NCBI GenBank assembly: GCA_031270875.1
Contig: JAISXC010000115.1
Location: 1-8,514, forward strand
Origin: Desulfovibrio sp.
GTDB lineage: Bacteria > Desulfobacterota > Desulfovibrionia > Desulfovibrionales > Desulfovibrionaceae
Direction: 5' to 3'
DNA length: 8,514 nt
How positions within the stretch are numbered: position 1 is the stretch's first letter; every line of letters starts with the position of its first letter. Below the pieces are notes generated by a model, which saw nothing but the letters and a program-made list of their open reading frames with translations, searched no databases and had not been told where the DNA came from. A program made the translations under genes and the position numbers. This document shows positions 1 through 6,372 of this stretch, piece by piece.

Positions 1-377
1 TCCGTTACCGGGATTTTTTCCCCGCCGGAATTTTTCTCCTCCCGGGGCTTTGTCTCACCGGCCCTTGCCCCGCCGCTCTCCTTTCCCGGCCGGGGAACAG
101 CCGGGTTTCCGGCCGCCAAGGAGGCGTTTGCCCTGTGCGGCGTCTCAACGGCGCTTCCGGCCTGGGCCGGCGTTGCCGGTCGCCCCGCCTGCGGGAGAAC
201 CGGCACGGCGCGCGGCTCCTGCGGCGCGGGAGGGAGCTGGTCCGCCCGTCTGCCTGCCGCGGCGTCGGCCTGAATCGGCTTTTCCGGGCGCGAATTCTCC
301 CGCTTTTCCTGATACATGAGCAGACCCATCCCTACAACGCACACGCCCAGAAGAAGGGCCAGAAGACTTTTGTTCAT
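1..377 (-). CDS. Membrane-anchored Pro/Ala-rich protein, N-terminal part (runs off left edge)
   Basis: An open frame of 125 codons starts at an ATG whose complement lies at 375-377 and stays open to base 1, so the C-terminus is missing. A GGGAGA ribosome-binding site lies just upstream of the ATG. The protein begins with a lysine and a hydrophobic segment (about residues 4-21, LLALLLGVCVVGMGLLM). This can be an uncleaved signal anchor or a signal peptide. A long low-complexity stretch rich in Pro, Ala, Gly, Arg and Glu follows, typical of a periplasmic linker ahead of a folded domain. No catalytic motif is visible in this part. The gene is divergent from hypA and has its own promoter-like sequence at 461-488. 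The folded domain lies outside the window, so I do not assign a function; an envelope protein with an AMIN, SPOR or peptidoglycan-related domain is one possibility. The reading frame is well supported, the function is not. Confidence 0.66.
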   Translation of the reverse strand, partial: MNKSLLALLLGVCVVGMGLLMYQEKRENSRPEKPIQADAAAGRRADQLPPAPQEPRAVPVLPQAGRPATPAQAGSAVETPHRANASLAAGNPAVPRPGKESGGARAGETKPREEKNSGGEKIPVT

Positions 378-417
378 ATACGGTCTCCCGCGGGCAGCAA
401 ACGCGAACAAACAATTT

Positions 418-429
418 TCCCGGCCGGGA
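418..429. repeat. 12-bp perfect palindrome TCCCGGCCGGGA in a 5' leader
   Basis: A perfect GC-only inverted repeat lies between the predicted promoter at 461-488 and the start codon at 377, inside the predicted leader RNA of the leftmost gene. The same 11-base core TCCCGGCCGGG recurs at 84-94 inside that gene. It could be an operator half-site pair or a small hairpin. In DNA this rich in G and C it may be chance. Confidence 0.3.
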
Positions 430-460
430 CGGAAACATGCAAGACGCCGGCGCAGGAAGC

Positions 461-488
461 AGTATAGCCCTTTTGCGCCAAATGGCAA
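461..488 (-). promoter_or_regulatory. Predicted sigma70 promoter for the leftmost minus-strand gene
   Basis: On the minus strand, TTGCCA (488-483) is followed after 16 bases by TATACT (466-461), close to the TTGACA / TATAAT consensus. Transcription would start near 453-455, giving a leader of roughly 75 bases before the ATG at 377. This is pattern matching by eye. Confidence 0.45.
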
Positions 489-533
489 GAATGGTCCTTT
501 GACGGAGCCGCGAATTTGGAGTACATATTCATC

Positions 534-887
534 ATGCATGAAATGGCCCTTGCCCGGAGCCTGCTTTCCATGGCGGAAGAGGAAATCGCCCGCCGCGACT
601 GCACACGCCTGCTCGCGGCGCGGGTGGAATACGGCGCCCTCGCCGGGATCATGCCGGAGGCCCTGCGCTGCTGCTTTGAGGCCCTCACTTGGGGCACGAC
701 GCATGAGCAGGCGCGGCTTGAGCTTGTCCGCCTGCCGGTCCGTCTGCGCTGTCCCTTCTGCGGCGCGATTTTCGGAGGGGACGGCCAGGATGCGCTCACC
801 ACACCCTGCCCCGGCTGCGGAGAGCTTTTCGGCCATATTGTGGAGCAGGGCAAGGAAATGATACTGAGCCGCCTTGAAGCGCTTTGA
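534..887 (+). CDS. hypA: Hydrogenase/urease nickel incorporation protein HypA
   Basis: HypA (117 aa, the usual family length) is a nickel metallochaperone that works with HypB to insert nickel into the large subunit of [NiFe] hydrogenase in the cytoplasm. The protein starts MHEMALARSLL. The start at 534 is fixed by this family-invariant Met-His-Glu, because His2 is a nickel ligand. A TTG six codons upstream (516) is in frame but would bury His2. GGAG at 518-521 is a rather distant ribosome-binding site (12 bases). The structural zinc site is visible as CPFC (Cys73, Cys76) and CPGC (Cys92, Cys95). The gene ends 16 bases before hypB, so the two are almost certainly co-transcribed. No convincing promoter is seen upstream. 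Identification is firm from motifs, length and neighbour. Confidence 0.95.
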   Translation: MHEMALARSLLSMAEEEIARRDCTRLLAARVEYGALAGIMPEALRCCFEALTWGTTHEQARLELVRLPVRLRCPFCGAIFGGDGQDALTTPCPGCGELFGHIVEQGKEMILSRLEAL

Positions 888-903
888 AGAGGAAATCAAG
901 ACA

Positions 904-1572
904 ATGCAGATTCCGGTAATACGCAACGTATTGGACGCCAATGAAAAAATGGCGGACAAGGTGCGGGAGCGCCTGCTCGGGCACGACATTCTGGCCCTGA
1001 ACCTTATCAGCTCCCCCGGAGCGGGAAAAACCTCCCTGCTGGAACGCACCTTGCGCGATCTGGCGGGCAAATTTCGCATGGCCGTCATTGAGGGGGATCT
1101 GCAGACCAGCAACGACGCCGAGCGTGTGGCCGCCACCGGCGCCCAGGCCGTGCAGATCAACACCGAGGGCGGCTGCCACCTGAACAGCGATATGGTTTCC
1201 CGGGCGCTGGACAAAATCAGCCTCGACGGAGTGGATATCCTTTTTATCGAAAACGTGGGTAATCTTGTCTGCCCTGTGGAATTTGACTGCGGCGAGGACG
1301 CCAAGATCGCCCTGCTCAGCGTTACCGAAGGCGACGACAAACCGGAAAAATACCCCTTGCTTTTCAACCTGGCCAAGGCAATGGTGCTGAACAAGATTGA
1401 CCTTTTGCCTTATGTGGACTTTGATCTCGCCCGGGCTCGCGCTTTTGCCGTAAAACTCAACAGAACTCTCGATATTTTCGAGCTTTCCTGTCGCAGCGGC
1501 GAGGGGCTTGAGGCATGGTACCGTTGGCTTGAAAAAGCCCGCGCGGGGAAGATGCGTGGACGGGCAGCCTAG
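904..1572 (+). CDS. hypB: Hydrogenase nickel incorporation GTPase HypB
   Basis: HypB (222 aa) is the GTPase that drives nickel delivery from HypA to the [NiFe] hydrogenase large subunit. Visible motifs are the P-loop SSPGAGKTS (residues 36-44), the EGDLQTSNDAER block (63-74), the G-domain metal ligands Cys91-His92 and Cys123 (IENVGNLVCP), the guanine-specificity motif NKID (163-166) and a SCRSGEG loop near 195-201. The start at 904 gives MQIPVIRNVL, the normal family N-terminus. A TTG at 874 is in frame but overlaps hypA and only adds unrelated residues. AGAGG at 888-892 is a possible ribosome-binding site. The N-terminal CxxCGC high-affinity nickel site of the Escherichia coli protein and the His-rich stretch of some homologues are both absent, so nickel binding must rely on the G-domain site. 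The last 17 bases overlap the next gene. Confidence 0.95.
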   Translation: MQIPVIRNVLDANEKMADKVRERLLGHDILALNLISSPGAGKTSLLERTLRDLAGKFRMAVIEGDLQTSNDAERVAATGAQAVQINTEGGCHLNSDMVSRALDKISLDGVDILFIENVGNLVCPVEFDCGEDAKIALLSVTEGDDKPEKYPLLFNLAKAMVLNKIDLLPYVDFDLARARAFAVKLNRTLDIFELSCRSGEGLEAWYRWLEKARAGKMRGRAA

Positions 1573-2191
1573 CGGGACGCTGTGCGGCGGCCCGGGTCTG
1601 CGTTTCTCCTCTCTGGTGGGCGCGTGCGTCCTCATTGTCGTGGCCGTTGCCCTGGCCTATCTGGCGGGGGTGATGCGCGGCAGATCCTCTCTTGAACAGC
1701 AGTTTGCGGACCGGAAAAGCGCGATCGCCGAAGCCCTCCCCGGACAAGGCGTTGCTGATGCCGATTCCCGTAAAATACAAGATAAAATTCTTTCTCCCGA
1801 AGAACTGCGCTTCGCCTCGGTGTTGAAAAATCGCCCGGCGTCCGGCTCTCAGCAGCAGCCGCTCAAATCTGCGGCGCCTCCCGAGGAAAAGACGGCGGAC
1901 GTCGTCCGTACAATGCCGGAAAACGAATCAGCCCGCCCGGCGCCGCAAGAAGTCATGCACGACTACGTCTTCCAGGTGGCTGTTCTGCGGGATGAAGACA
2001 GCGCGGACGCCCTGCGCCAACGCCTGGAAGGCCGCGGCCTGCGCACCAGGATGCAGCGCAGCGGAAGAAACCTGACGATACTGGTGCTTCTGCGCGGCAA
2101 CGAGCAGCGGGCGGCGGAGATACCCAGCATCACGGAAGAACTGCGCCTGGGCAAACCCATGCTGCGCAGCAAAAAAACGGCGGCGCCGTAA
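1556..2191 (+). CDS. SPOR-domain, single-pass membrane protein
   Basis: The predicted protein (211 aa from GTG 1556) has a short cytoplasmic N-terminus, one membrane segment (about residues 18-39, rich in Val, Ala and Leu), a charged, Pro-rich periplasmic linker (about 40-135), and a C-terminal domain beginning YVFQVAVLRDEDSADALRQR. That domain fits the SPOR fold: an aromatic-x-V-Q-V strand, a helix with A-x-L-x-x-x-L, then a second strand LTILVLL. SPOR domains bind denuded glycan strands of septal peptidoglycan, so a role in cell division or envelope maintenance is inferred. The start is uncertain: GTG 1556 has GGGGAA five bases upstream and overlaps hypB by 17 bases, while a TTG at 1508 in the same frame would overlap hypB by 65 bases. 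The 18-base gap to the next gene suggests one transcript with hypAB and the GDP-mannose gene. The exact cellular role is not shown by the sequence. Confidence 0.8.
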   Translation: MDGQPSGTLCGGPGLRFSSLVGACVLIVVAVALAYLAGVMRGRSSLEQQFADRKSAIAEALPGQGVADADSRKIQDKILSPEELRFASVLKNRPASGSQQQPLKSAAPPEEKTADVVRTMPENESARPAPQEVMHDYVFQVAVLRDEDSADALRQRLEGRGLRTRMQRSGRNLTILVLLRGNEQRAAEIPSITEELRLGKPMLRSKKTAAP

Positions 2192-2209
2192 CCTCTCAGG
2201 AGAGCCTTC

Positions 2210-3847
2210 ATGAAATTATGTCCCGTGGTGCTGTGCGGCGGGTCGGGCACCCGCCTCTGGCCCCTCTCCCGCAGCCTGTATCCCAAGCAATTTATGGATT
2301 TGGGAGGCTACAGTCTTTTCGGCAACACTCTGCGCCGAATACAGGCCCTGCCCAGCGCGCTTCCCCCTGTTGTCGTCTGCAATGAGGAACAGCGGTTTCT
2401 TGCCGCCGCGCAGTTGCAGGACGCCGGTTTCGCGGCTGCGGATATCATTCTTGAACCGGTGGGGCGCAATACCGCGCCCGCCATTGCCGCGGCGGCGCTG
2501 GCCGTTGTGGACGCTTTCGCCGCCCCCCCGTCCGGCGGGGAACGGAGGGATGCGCTTTCCAGCGGTGACGCGCCGTTGCTGCTGGTGCTGCCTTCCGACC
2601 ACGCCCTGCGCGACGCGAACGCCTTTGCCGGAGCCGTTGGCCGCGCCGCGCGCCTCGCCGCCGGCGGCAGGCTTGTGGCTTTCGGCGTCGAGCCTGACAG
2701 CCCTGAAACCGGCTACGGCTGGATTGAGCCCGGCGAAGCCTTGCAGGAAGGCTATGCCGTCCGCCGTTTTGTGGAGAAGCCCCGGCTTGAGGACGCCCGC
2801 GCCATGCTGACCCGGGGCGGGCATTACTGGAACAGCGGCATGTTTCTTTTTGCGCCGCGGGTCTATCTGGAGGAGTTGGAGCGCCACGCTCCGCTGATCT
2901 GCGAACATGCCCGCAAAGCCTTTGCGGGACGCCGCAGGGATGCAGATTTCACGCGTCTCGAGGCGCGCGCCTTTACCGCCTGCCCGTCAGATTCCATCGA
3001 CTACGCCGTCATGGAACAAACCGATCTTTCGGCCGTTATGCCTCTCAACGCCGCCTGGAGCGACATGGGGACCTGGGAGTCCGTTTATGCCGGAGCCGAC
3101 AAGGATATGGAAGGCAATGCGCTTATGGGCGACGTCATTGCGGAAGCTGTGGAAAACAGCTATCTGCACTCCAGCGGCCGCCTTGTGGCGGCGCTGGGTG
3201 TGAGCGATCTGGTGGTTGTGGAAACCGGCGATGCCGTTCTGGTGGCGGACAAGAAGCGTTCGCGGGAAATCAAGGGCATCGTCGAGCGCCTCGCGCGGGC
3301 CGGGCGCGTGGAAAAGGACACTCATCTGCGCGTGTTCAGGCCTTGGGGCTGGTATGAAACCCTAGCCCGGGGCGATCGTTTCCAGGTCAAGCGCATCATG
3401 GTCAATCCCGGCGCGACGCTCTCCCTGCAGATGCACCATCACCGGGCCGAGCACTGGGTTGTCGTGCGCGGCACAGGGCACGTCACTGTGGGGGAAAAGA
3501 CCATACTGCTGCACGAGGACCAGTCAACCTATATTCCCCTTGGGCAGAAGCACCGCCTGGGCAACCCCGGCAAGCTGCCGCTGGAAATTATCGAGGTGCA
3601 GAGCGGTCCCTATCTCGGAGAGGACGACATCGTGCGCTATGAGGACGACTACGGACGCGATGCCCCACGCACGCCGCTCGTCAGTCGAAATCCGCCAGCA
3701 GGGAACCAAGGCGCAGACACTCCAGCGGACTTTTGCCCAAATCCGCCTTCAAGCGGGCCAGAGCCTCCTGCAAATGCGGCGAGGAAACGCCGTTGCGGAT
3801 GGAGCTGTGCGCCTCCAGAAAAGCGGCCAACCAGTCGCAGGCCTTGA
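2210..3847 (+). CDS. manC: Mannose-1-phosphate guanylyltransferase / mannose-6-phosphate isomerase (bifunctional)
   Basis: This cytoplasmic enzyme makes GDP-mannose from mannose-1-phosphate and GTP, and its C-terminal type II isomerase half interconverts fructose-6-phosphate and mannose-6-phosphate. It feeds lipopolysaccharide, capsule or exopolysaccharide synthesis. The nucleotidyltransferase signature GGSGTRLWPLSR...YPKQF is at residues 10-27, with FVEKP (187-191), WNSGMFLF (207-214), PSDSIDYAVME (259-269) and WSDMGTW (283-289). The C-terminal cupin has QMHHHRAEHW (407-416) and His448 as likely metal ligands. AGGAG at 2198-2202 is a strong ribosome-binding site seven bases before the ATG. 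The family part ends near residue 483 (RYEDDYGR), about the normal length of 475-485. The frame then stays open for 62 more residues rich in Pro, Arg and Ala, of which about 55 are antisense to the 3' end of the facing HD gene. That tail looks like stop-codon loss rather than a domain. The symbol could equally be algA, xanB or cpsB. Confidence 0.93.
   Translation: MKLCPVVLCGGSGTRLWPLSRSLYPKQFMDLGGYSLFGNTLRRIQALPSALPPVVVCNEEQRFLAAAQLQDAGFAAADIILEPVGRNTAPAIAAAALAVVDAFAAPPSGGERRDALSSGDAPLLLVLPSDHALRDANAFAGAVGRAARLAAGGRLVAFGVEPDSPETGYGWIEPGEALQEGYAVRRFVEKPRLEDARAMLTRGGHYWNSGMFLFAPRVYLEELERHAPLICEHARKAFAGRRRDADFTRLEARAFTACPSDSIDYAVMEQTDLSAVMPLNAAWSDMGTWESVYAGADKDMEGNALMGDVIAEAVENSYLHSSGRLVAALGVSDLVVVETGDAVLVADKKRSREIKGIVERLARAGRVEKDTHLRVFRPWGWYETLARGDRFQVKRIMVNPGATLSLQMHHHRAEHWVVVRGTGHVTVGEKTILLHEDQSTYIPLGQKHRLGNPGKLPLEIIEVQSGPYLGEDDIVRYEDDYGRDAPRTPLVSRNPPAGNQGADTPADFCPNPPSSGPEPPANAARKRRCGWSCAPPEKRPTSRRP
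3661..3847 (+). other. Anomalous C-terminal extension of the guanylyltransferase, antisense to the HD gene
   Basis: After the conserved end of the enzyme (DDYGR) no stop appears in frame until TGA at 3845-3847. The added residues are low in hydrophobics, rich in Pro and Arg, and use CCA, CCT, AGT and AGG codons more than the body of the gene. From 3681 on they are encoded opposite the last 167 bases of the HD gene. This pattern is what a frame opened by loss of the original stop would show. No convergent terminator hairpin with a T run is visible here. Confidence 0.55.
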
Positions 3848-4919
3848 GCATCTCCCCGTCTTTTGGATCAAGGGCATCGTCGTTGCATGCCTCCTGCAGG
3901 GCGGCGAATCCTCTTATCCTGGTCACGCGCCCGCCCTCGCGCACGCTTTCGTGAAATTCCGAGCCGACTTCAAGGCCGAGATAGTAGGAAATCCGTTCCA
4001 CCAGAGAAACGAAGCCTTCCTGCCGCAAAGGGCGGAAAATCCTCCTCTCCAGTTCCTCTCTTTCATATTCCTTGAGAATGGGGGGCAGAATGCTCACCGA
4101 CCGCTTGACCGGCGAGATGATGTCACGGGTGAGCAGTTCAGGCAGATCGTGAAAGAGCCCGCAGAAAAAATTGTTGACCGCGCGGGCGCGGCAGGCCCCC
4201 ACGGAAAGACTGAAAAAATAGGCAAGGGCGGCCACCACGAACATGTGGCCGAGCACGGATGTGGCGGGGATGCGCGGAGCCTGCGACCAGCGTATCTGAA
4301 AGCGCAGCCGCCCGCAGTGGTTGGCCAGCCCGGCCAGGGCCGAACCTGGGGAGAGCAGCGCCTCCGCGCCCGCGAGATCCCTGAATGCGGCCAGGCGGTC
4401 TTCAAAGGAACCGGCGATGTCTTCCATTTCGTCGTCAAAACCGTTCAGGGGTTTGATGAGAGCGAATTCCCAGCGGGAGGCGAAAAGATGCGCCGCCGAG
4501 AGAATGCGGCGGGCGGGGGTGTCTTCCTCCTCCGCGCGGTGCCAGGCGCGGCACCGTTCCCAGAACGGCCCCAGTGGGGAGAGCGGCGGCTCAAGCCTGG
4601 CGAGGACATAGTCCGTCAGTCTGCGGTAGTGCTCCGGGTTTTCCCTGATGCGGTAAAAAACGGGCGGTTTGATGTCCGTGATGACAAGACGGTAGAAATA
4701 GTCAAAAAGACCGCCTTCAATGATCTCCGCGGCCAGGTCCCGCCGCCCGGCCCCGGGAAGGTGGCGGGCGCTTTCGTTCCACAGGATGCAGGCCACAAGC
4801 ATTTTGTGCGCCTGCTTGTCGATTTCCAGCAGCTCCGAGGGGCGGAGCTTGTCGTTCCAGCGCAGCAGGTACGCGCCCGAAAAGATCAACTGCAGCAAAC
4901 TTTTGCGGACAACCGGCAC
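3681..4919 (-). CDS. HD-domain phosphohydrolase-like protein (YfbR-type HD in C-terminal half)
   Basis: The protein is 412 aa from the GTG at 4919. Its N-terminal half (LRPSELLEIDKQAHKM..., then a DIKPPVF motif) is conserved-looking but of unknown function. The C-terminal half carries a metal-dependent HD fold: a first His in TSVLGHMF (about residue 225), HDLPELLTRDIISPVKR (His257-Asp258 and onward), and a late Asp in the DPKDGEMLKACD region. The order H...HD...E...D..PVK resembles YfbR-like 5'-deoxynucleotidases (the HD_3 group), so hydrolysis of a nucleotide or nucleotide-like phosphate is inferred, but the substrate is not known. Two in-frame GTGs compete. The one at 4919 lies five bases after GGAGG (4929-4925), while the one at 4925 overlaps that site, so 4919 is preferred. 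The gene converges on the GDP-mannose gene, overlapping it tail to tail, and is divergent from the phosphofructokinase gene. Confidence 0.82.
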   Translation of the reverse strand: MPVVRKSLLQLIFSGAYLLRWNDKLRPSELLEIDKQAHKMLVACILWNESARHLPGAGRRDLAAEIIEGGLFDYFYRLVITDIKPPVFYRIRENPEHYRRLTDYVLARLEPPLSPLGPFWERCRAWHRAEEEDTPARRILSAAHLFASRWEFALIKPLNGFDDEMEDIAGSFEDRLAAFRDLAGAEALLSPGSALAGLANHCGRLRFQIRWSQAPRIPATSVLGHMFVVAALAYFFSLSVGACRARAVNNFFCGLFHDLPELLTRDIISPVKRSVSILPPILKEYEREELERRIFRPLRQEGFVSLVERISYYLGLEVGSEFHESVREGGRVTRIRGFAALQEACNDDALDPKDGEMLKACDWLAAFLEAHSSIRNGVSSPHLQEALARLKADLGKSPLECLRLGSLLADFD

Positions 4920-4924
4920 AAACA

Positions 4925-4929
4925 CCTCC
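4925..4929 (-). promoter_or_regulatory. Ribosome-binding site GGAGG that decides the HD gene start
   Basis: GGAGG on the minus strand lies five bases before the GTG at 4919-4917. The last G of this site is also the first base of the alternative GTG at 4925-4923, which therefore has no room for a ribosome-binding site of its own. Confidence 0.6.
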
Positions 4930-4948
4930 CGAATTGGCGTCCGCTCTC

Positions 4949-4977
4949 TTGCGGCGGCGCGAAGAAATCAGTATAAA
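4949..4977 (+). promoter_or_regulatory. Predicted sigma70 promoter for the phosphofructokinase gene
   Basis: TTGCGG (4949-4954), a 17-base spacer and TATAAA (4972-4977) form a good sigma70-like promoter on the plus strand. Transcription would start near 4984, leaving a leader of about 60 bases before the ATG at 5047. The -10 block coincides with that of the opposing promoter at 4970-4998. Confidence 0.5.
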
Positions 4978-4998
4978 AAGCTGGCGAAAAAATTTCAA
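4970..4998 (-). promoter_or_regulatory. Predicted sigma70 promoter for the HD-domain gene
   Basis: On the minus strand TTGAAA (4998-4993), a 17-base spacer and TATACT (4975-4970) match sigma70 elements well, and the spacer is T-rich. Transcription would start near 4963, about 45 bases before the GTG at 4919. It shares bases 4972-4975 with the -10 of the opposing promoter. Confidence 0.5.
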
Positions 4999-5046
4999 GC
5001 GACGCAGCCCCCATCCGCACCGGGCAAATTTTCAGCGAGGTTCGCC

Positions 5047-6354
5047 ATGAGCAGAAACCAGGCACTCAACACCGCCATCCGTACCCTTGGCCCGCGCAAG
5101 CTTGAATCGCGCCTGCCCTACAGAACCTGGGCCGACGATGCGCAGTTCCGGATTGTTGTGGACGACGAACTGAGCGAGGACGGCGGAGGCCGCTCCAGCA
5201 ACGTCTTTGAAGCCGCGGGGCCGCGCAGAAAACTCTATTTTGACACCACCCGCGCCAAGTGCGCCATTGTCACCTGCGGCGGCCTGTGCCCCGGCATCAA
5301 CGACGTCATCCGCGCCATTGTGATGGAGGCCTTTCACGCCTACAGCGTTCCCTCGGTGCTGGGCATCCCCTATGGCCTGGAAGGCTTCATCCCCAAATAC
5401 AAGCACCGCCTTGTGGAACTCACGCCCGCCATGGTGGCGGACATCCACCGTTTCGGCGGAACCATGCTCGGCTCTTCCCGGGGGCCGCAGCCGGCCGAGG
5501 AAATCGTGGATACTCTGGAGCGCTGCAACGTCAATGCCCTTTTTATCATCGGCGGGGACGGGACCATGCGCGCGGCCCTTTCCGTCAGCGCGGAAGTGCG
5601 CAGGCGGGGGCTCAAGATCGCCATTATCGGCATACCCAAAACCATCGACAACGACATCAATTTCATCCCCCAGTCCTTCGGCTTTGAAACCGCCGTTTTC
5701 AAGGCCACGGAGGCCATTGAATGCGCCCATACCGAGGCCTGCGGCACCCCCAACGGCATCGGCCTTGTCAAGCTCATGGGGCGGGAATCGGGCTTCATCG
5801 CCGCGCGCGCGTCCCTGGCCCTCAAGGAGGTGAATTTTGTTCTGATCCCCGAGGCGCCCTTTACCCTGGACGGCGAGGGCGGCCTTCTGCCCGCGCTGGA
5901 AGAGCGCTTGCTCTCGCGCAAACACGCGGTCATCGTCACGGCCGAAGGCGCTGGCCAGCATCTGCTCGCCAGAAACACGGCCACCGACGCCTCGGGCAAT
6001 CCCGTGCTCGGGGACATCGCCGAGTTGTTGCGCCGGGAAATAAAAGCCTATCTTGATGCCCGCGGGATGCAGCATTCCATAAAATACATTGATCCGAGCT
6101 ATATCATACGTTCCGTGCCCGCTGTCGCCAATGACAAGGTGTACTGCGGTTTCCTGGGGCAATACGCCGTGCATGCGGCCATGGCCGGCCGCACGGACAT
6201 GGTTGTGGCCAAACTGCAGGGACGCTACGTGCATCTGCCGCTGGAACTGGTGACGCGCAAACGCCGCACGATGAATATTTATTCGGATATGTGGCGGGCG
6301 GTGCTGGAATCCACCGGGCAGGGGATGCTCAAAGGCATGCTGCCGGATATTTGA
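5047..6354 (+). CDS. pfkA: 6-phosphofructokinase, long form, predicted ATP-dependent
   Basis: The enzyme (435 aa) phosphorylates fructose-6-phosphate to fructose-1,6-bisphosphate, the committed step of glycolysis, in the cytoplasm. Motifs: nucleotide-binding GGLCPGIND (78-86), GGDGT (169-173), the catalytic PKTIDND (197-203, Asp201 being the likely base), and the MGRESGF substrate loop (244-250). An N-terminal extension of about 70 residues precedes the catalytic core. It makes the protein longer than the roughly 320-aa E. coli PfkA and like the long-form (TP0108-type, trypanosomal) group. Glycine in GGDG predicts ATP as phosphoryl donor, whereas the lysine in PKTIDND is shared with pyrophosphate enzymes. 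This Gly/Lys pair is known from ATP-using members of the long-form group. ATG 5047 has GAGG (5037-5040) six bases upstream; the frame is open further upstream to 4720, but only antisense to the HD gene. The stop is followed within about 20 bases by transposase debris, with no terminator visible. Confidence 0.92.
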   Translation: MSRNQALNTAIRTLGPRKLESRLPYRTWADDAQFRIVVDDELSEDGGGRSSNVFEAAGPRRKLYFDTTRAKCAIVTCGGLCPGINDVIRAIVMEAFHAYSVPSVLGIPYGLEGFIPKYKHRLVELTPAMVADIHRFGGTMLGSSRGPQPAEEIVDTLERCNVNALFIIGGDGTMRAALSVSAEVRRRGLKIAIIGIPKTIDNDINFIPQSFGFETAVFKATEAIECAHTEACGTPNGIGLVKLMGRESGFIAARASLALKEVNFVLIPEAPFTLDGEGGLLPALEERLLSRKHAVIVTAEGAGQHLLARNTATDASGNPVLGDIAELLRREIKAYLDARGMQHSIKYIDPSYIIRSVPAVANDKVYCGFLGQYAVHAAMAGRTDMVVAKLQGRYVHLPLELVTRKRRTMNIYSDMWRAVLESTGQGMLKGMLPDI

Positions 6355-6372
6355 ACAGCGCCATGACATGCG

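Noticed and set aside
483..500. Possible sigma54 site before hypA (TGGCAAG...)
   Set aside because: The -24-like GG is present, but the base pair ten bases later is CC rather than GC, so the required -12 element is missing.
499..527. TTGACG-17-TACATA as a hypA promoter
   Set aside because: The -10 match is poor (three of six), and transcription would begin at or after the start codon, requiring a leaderless message.
796..1635. 279-codon minus-strand frame opposite hypB
   Set aside because: It lies antisense to hypB, which has every expected motif. The translation shows no domain of its own.
3640..3780. Bidirectional terminator between the converging genes
   Set aside because: Only weak stems such as GCGGA...TCCGC are present, with no T run on either strand.
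3459..4976. 505-codon plus-strand frame opposite the HD gene
   Set aside because: It begins inside the cupin domain of the guanylyltransferase in another frame and continues antisense to the HD gene. It has no ribosome-binding site and no recognisable domain.
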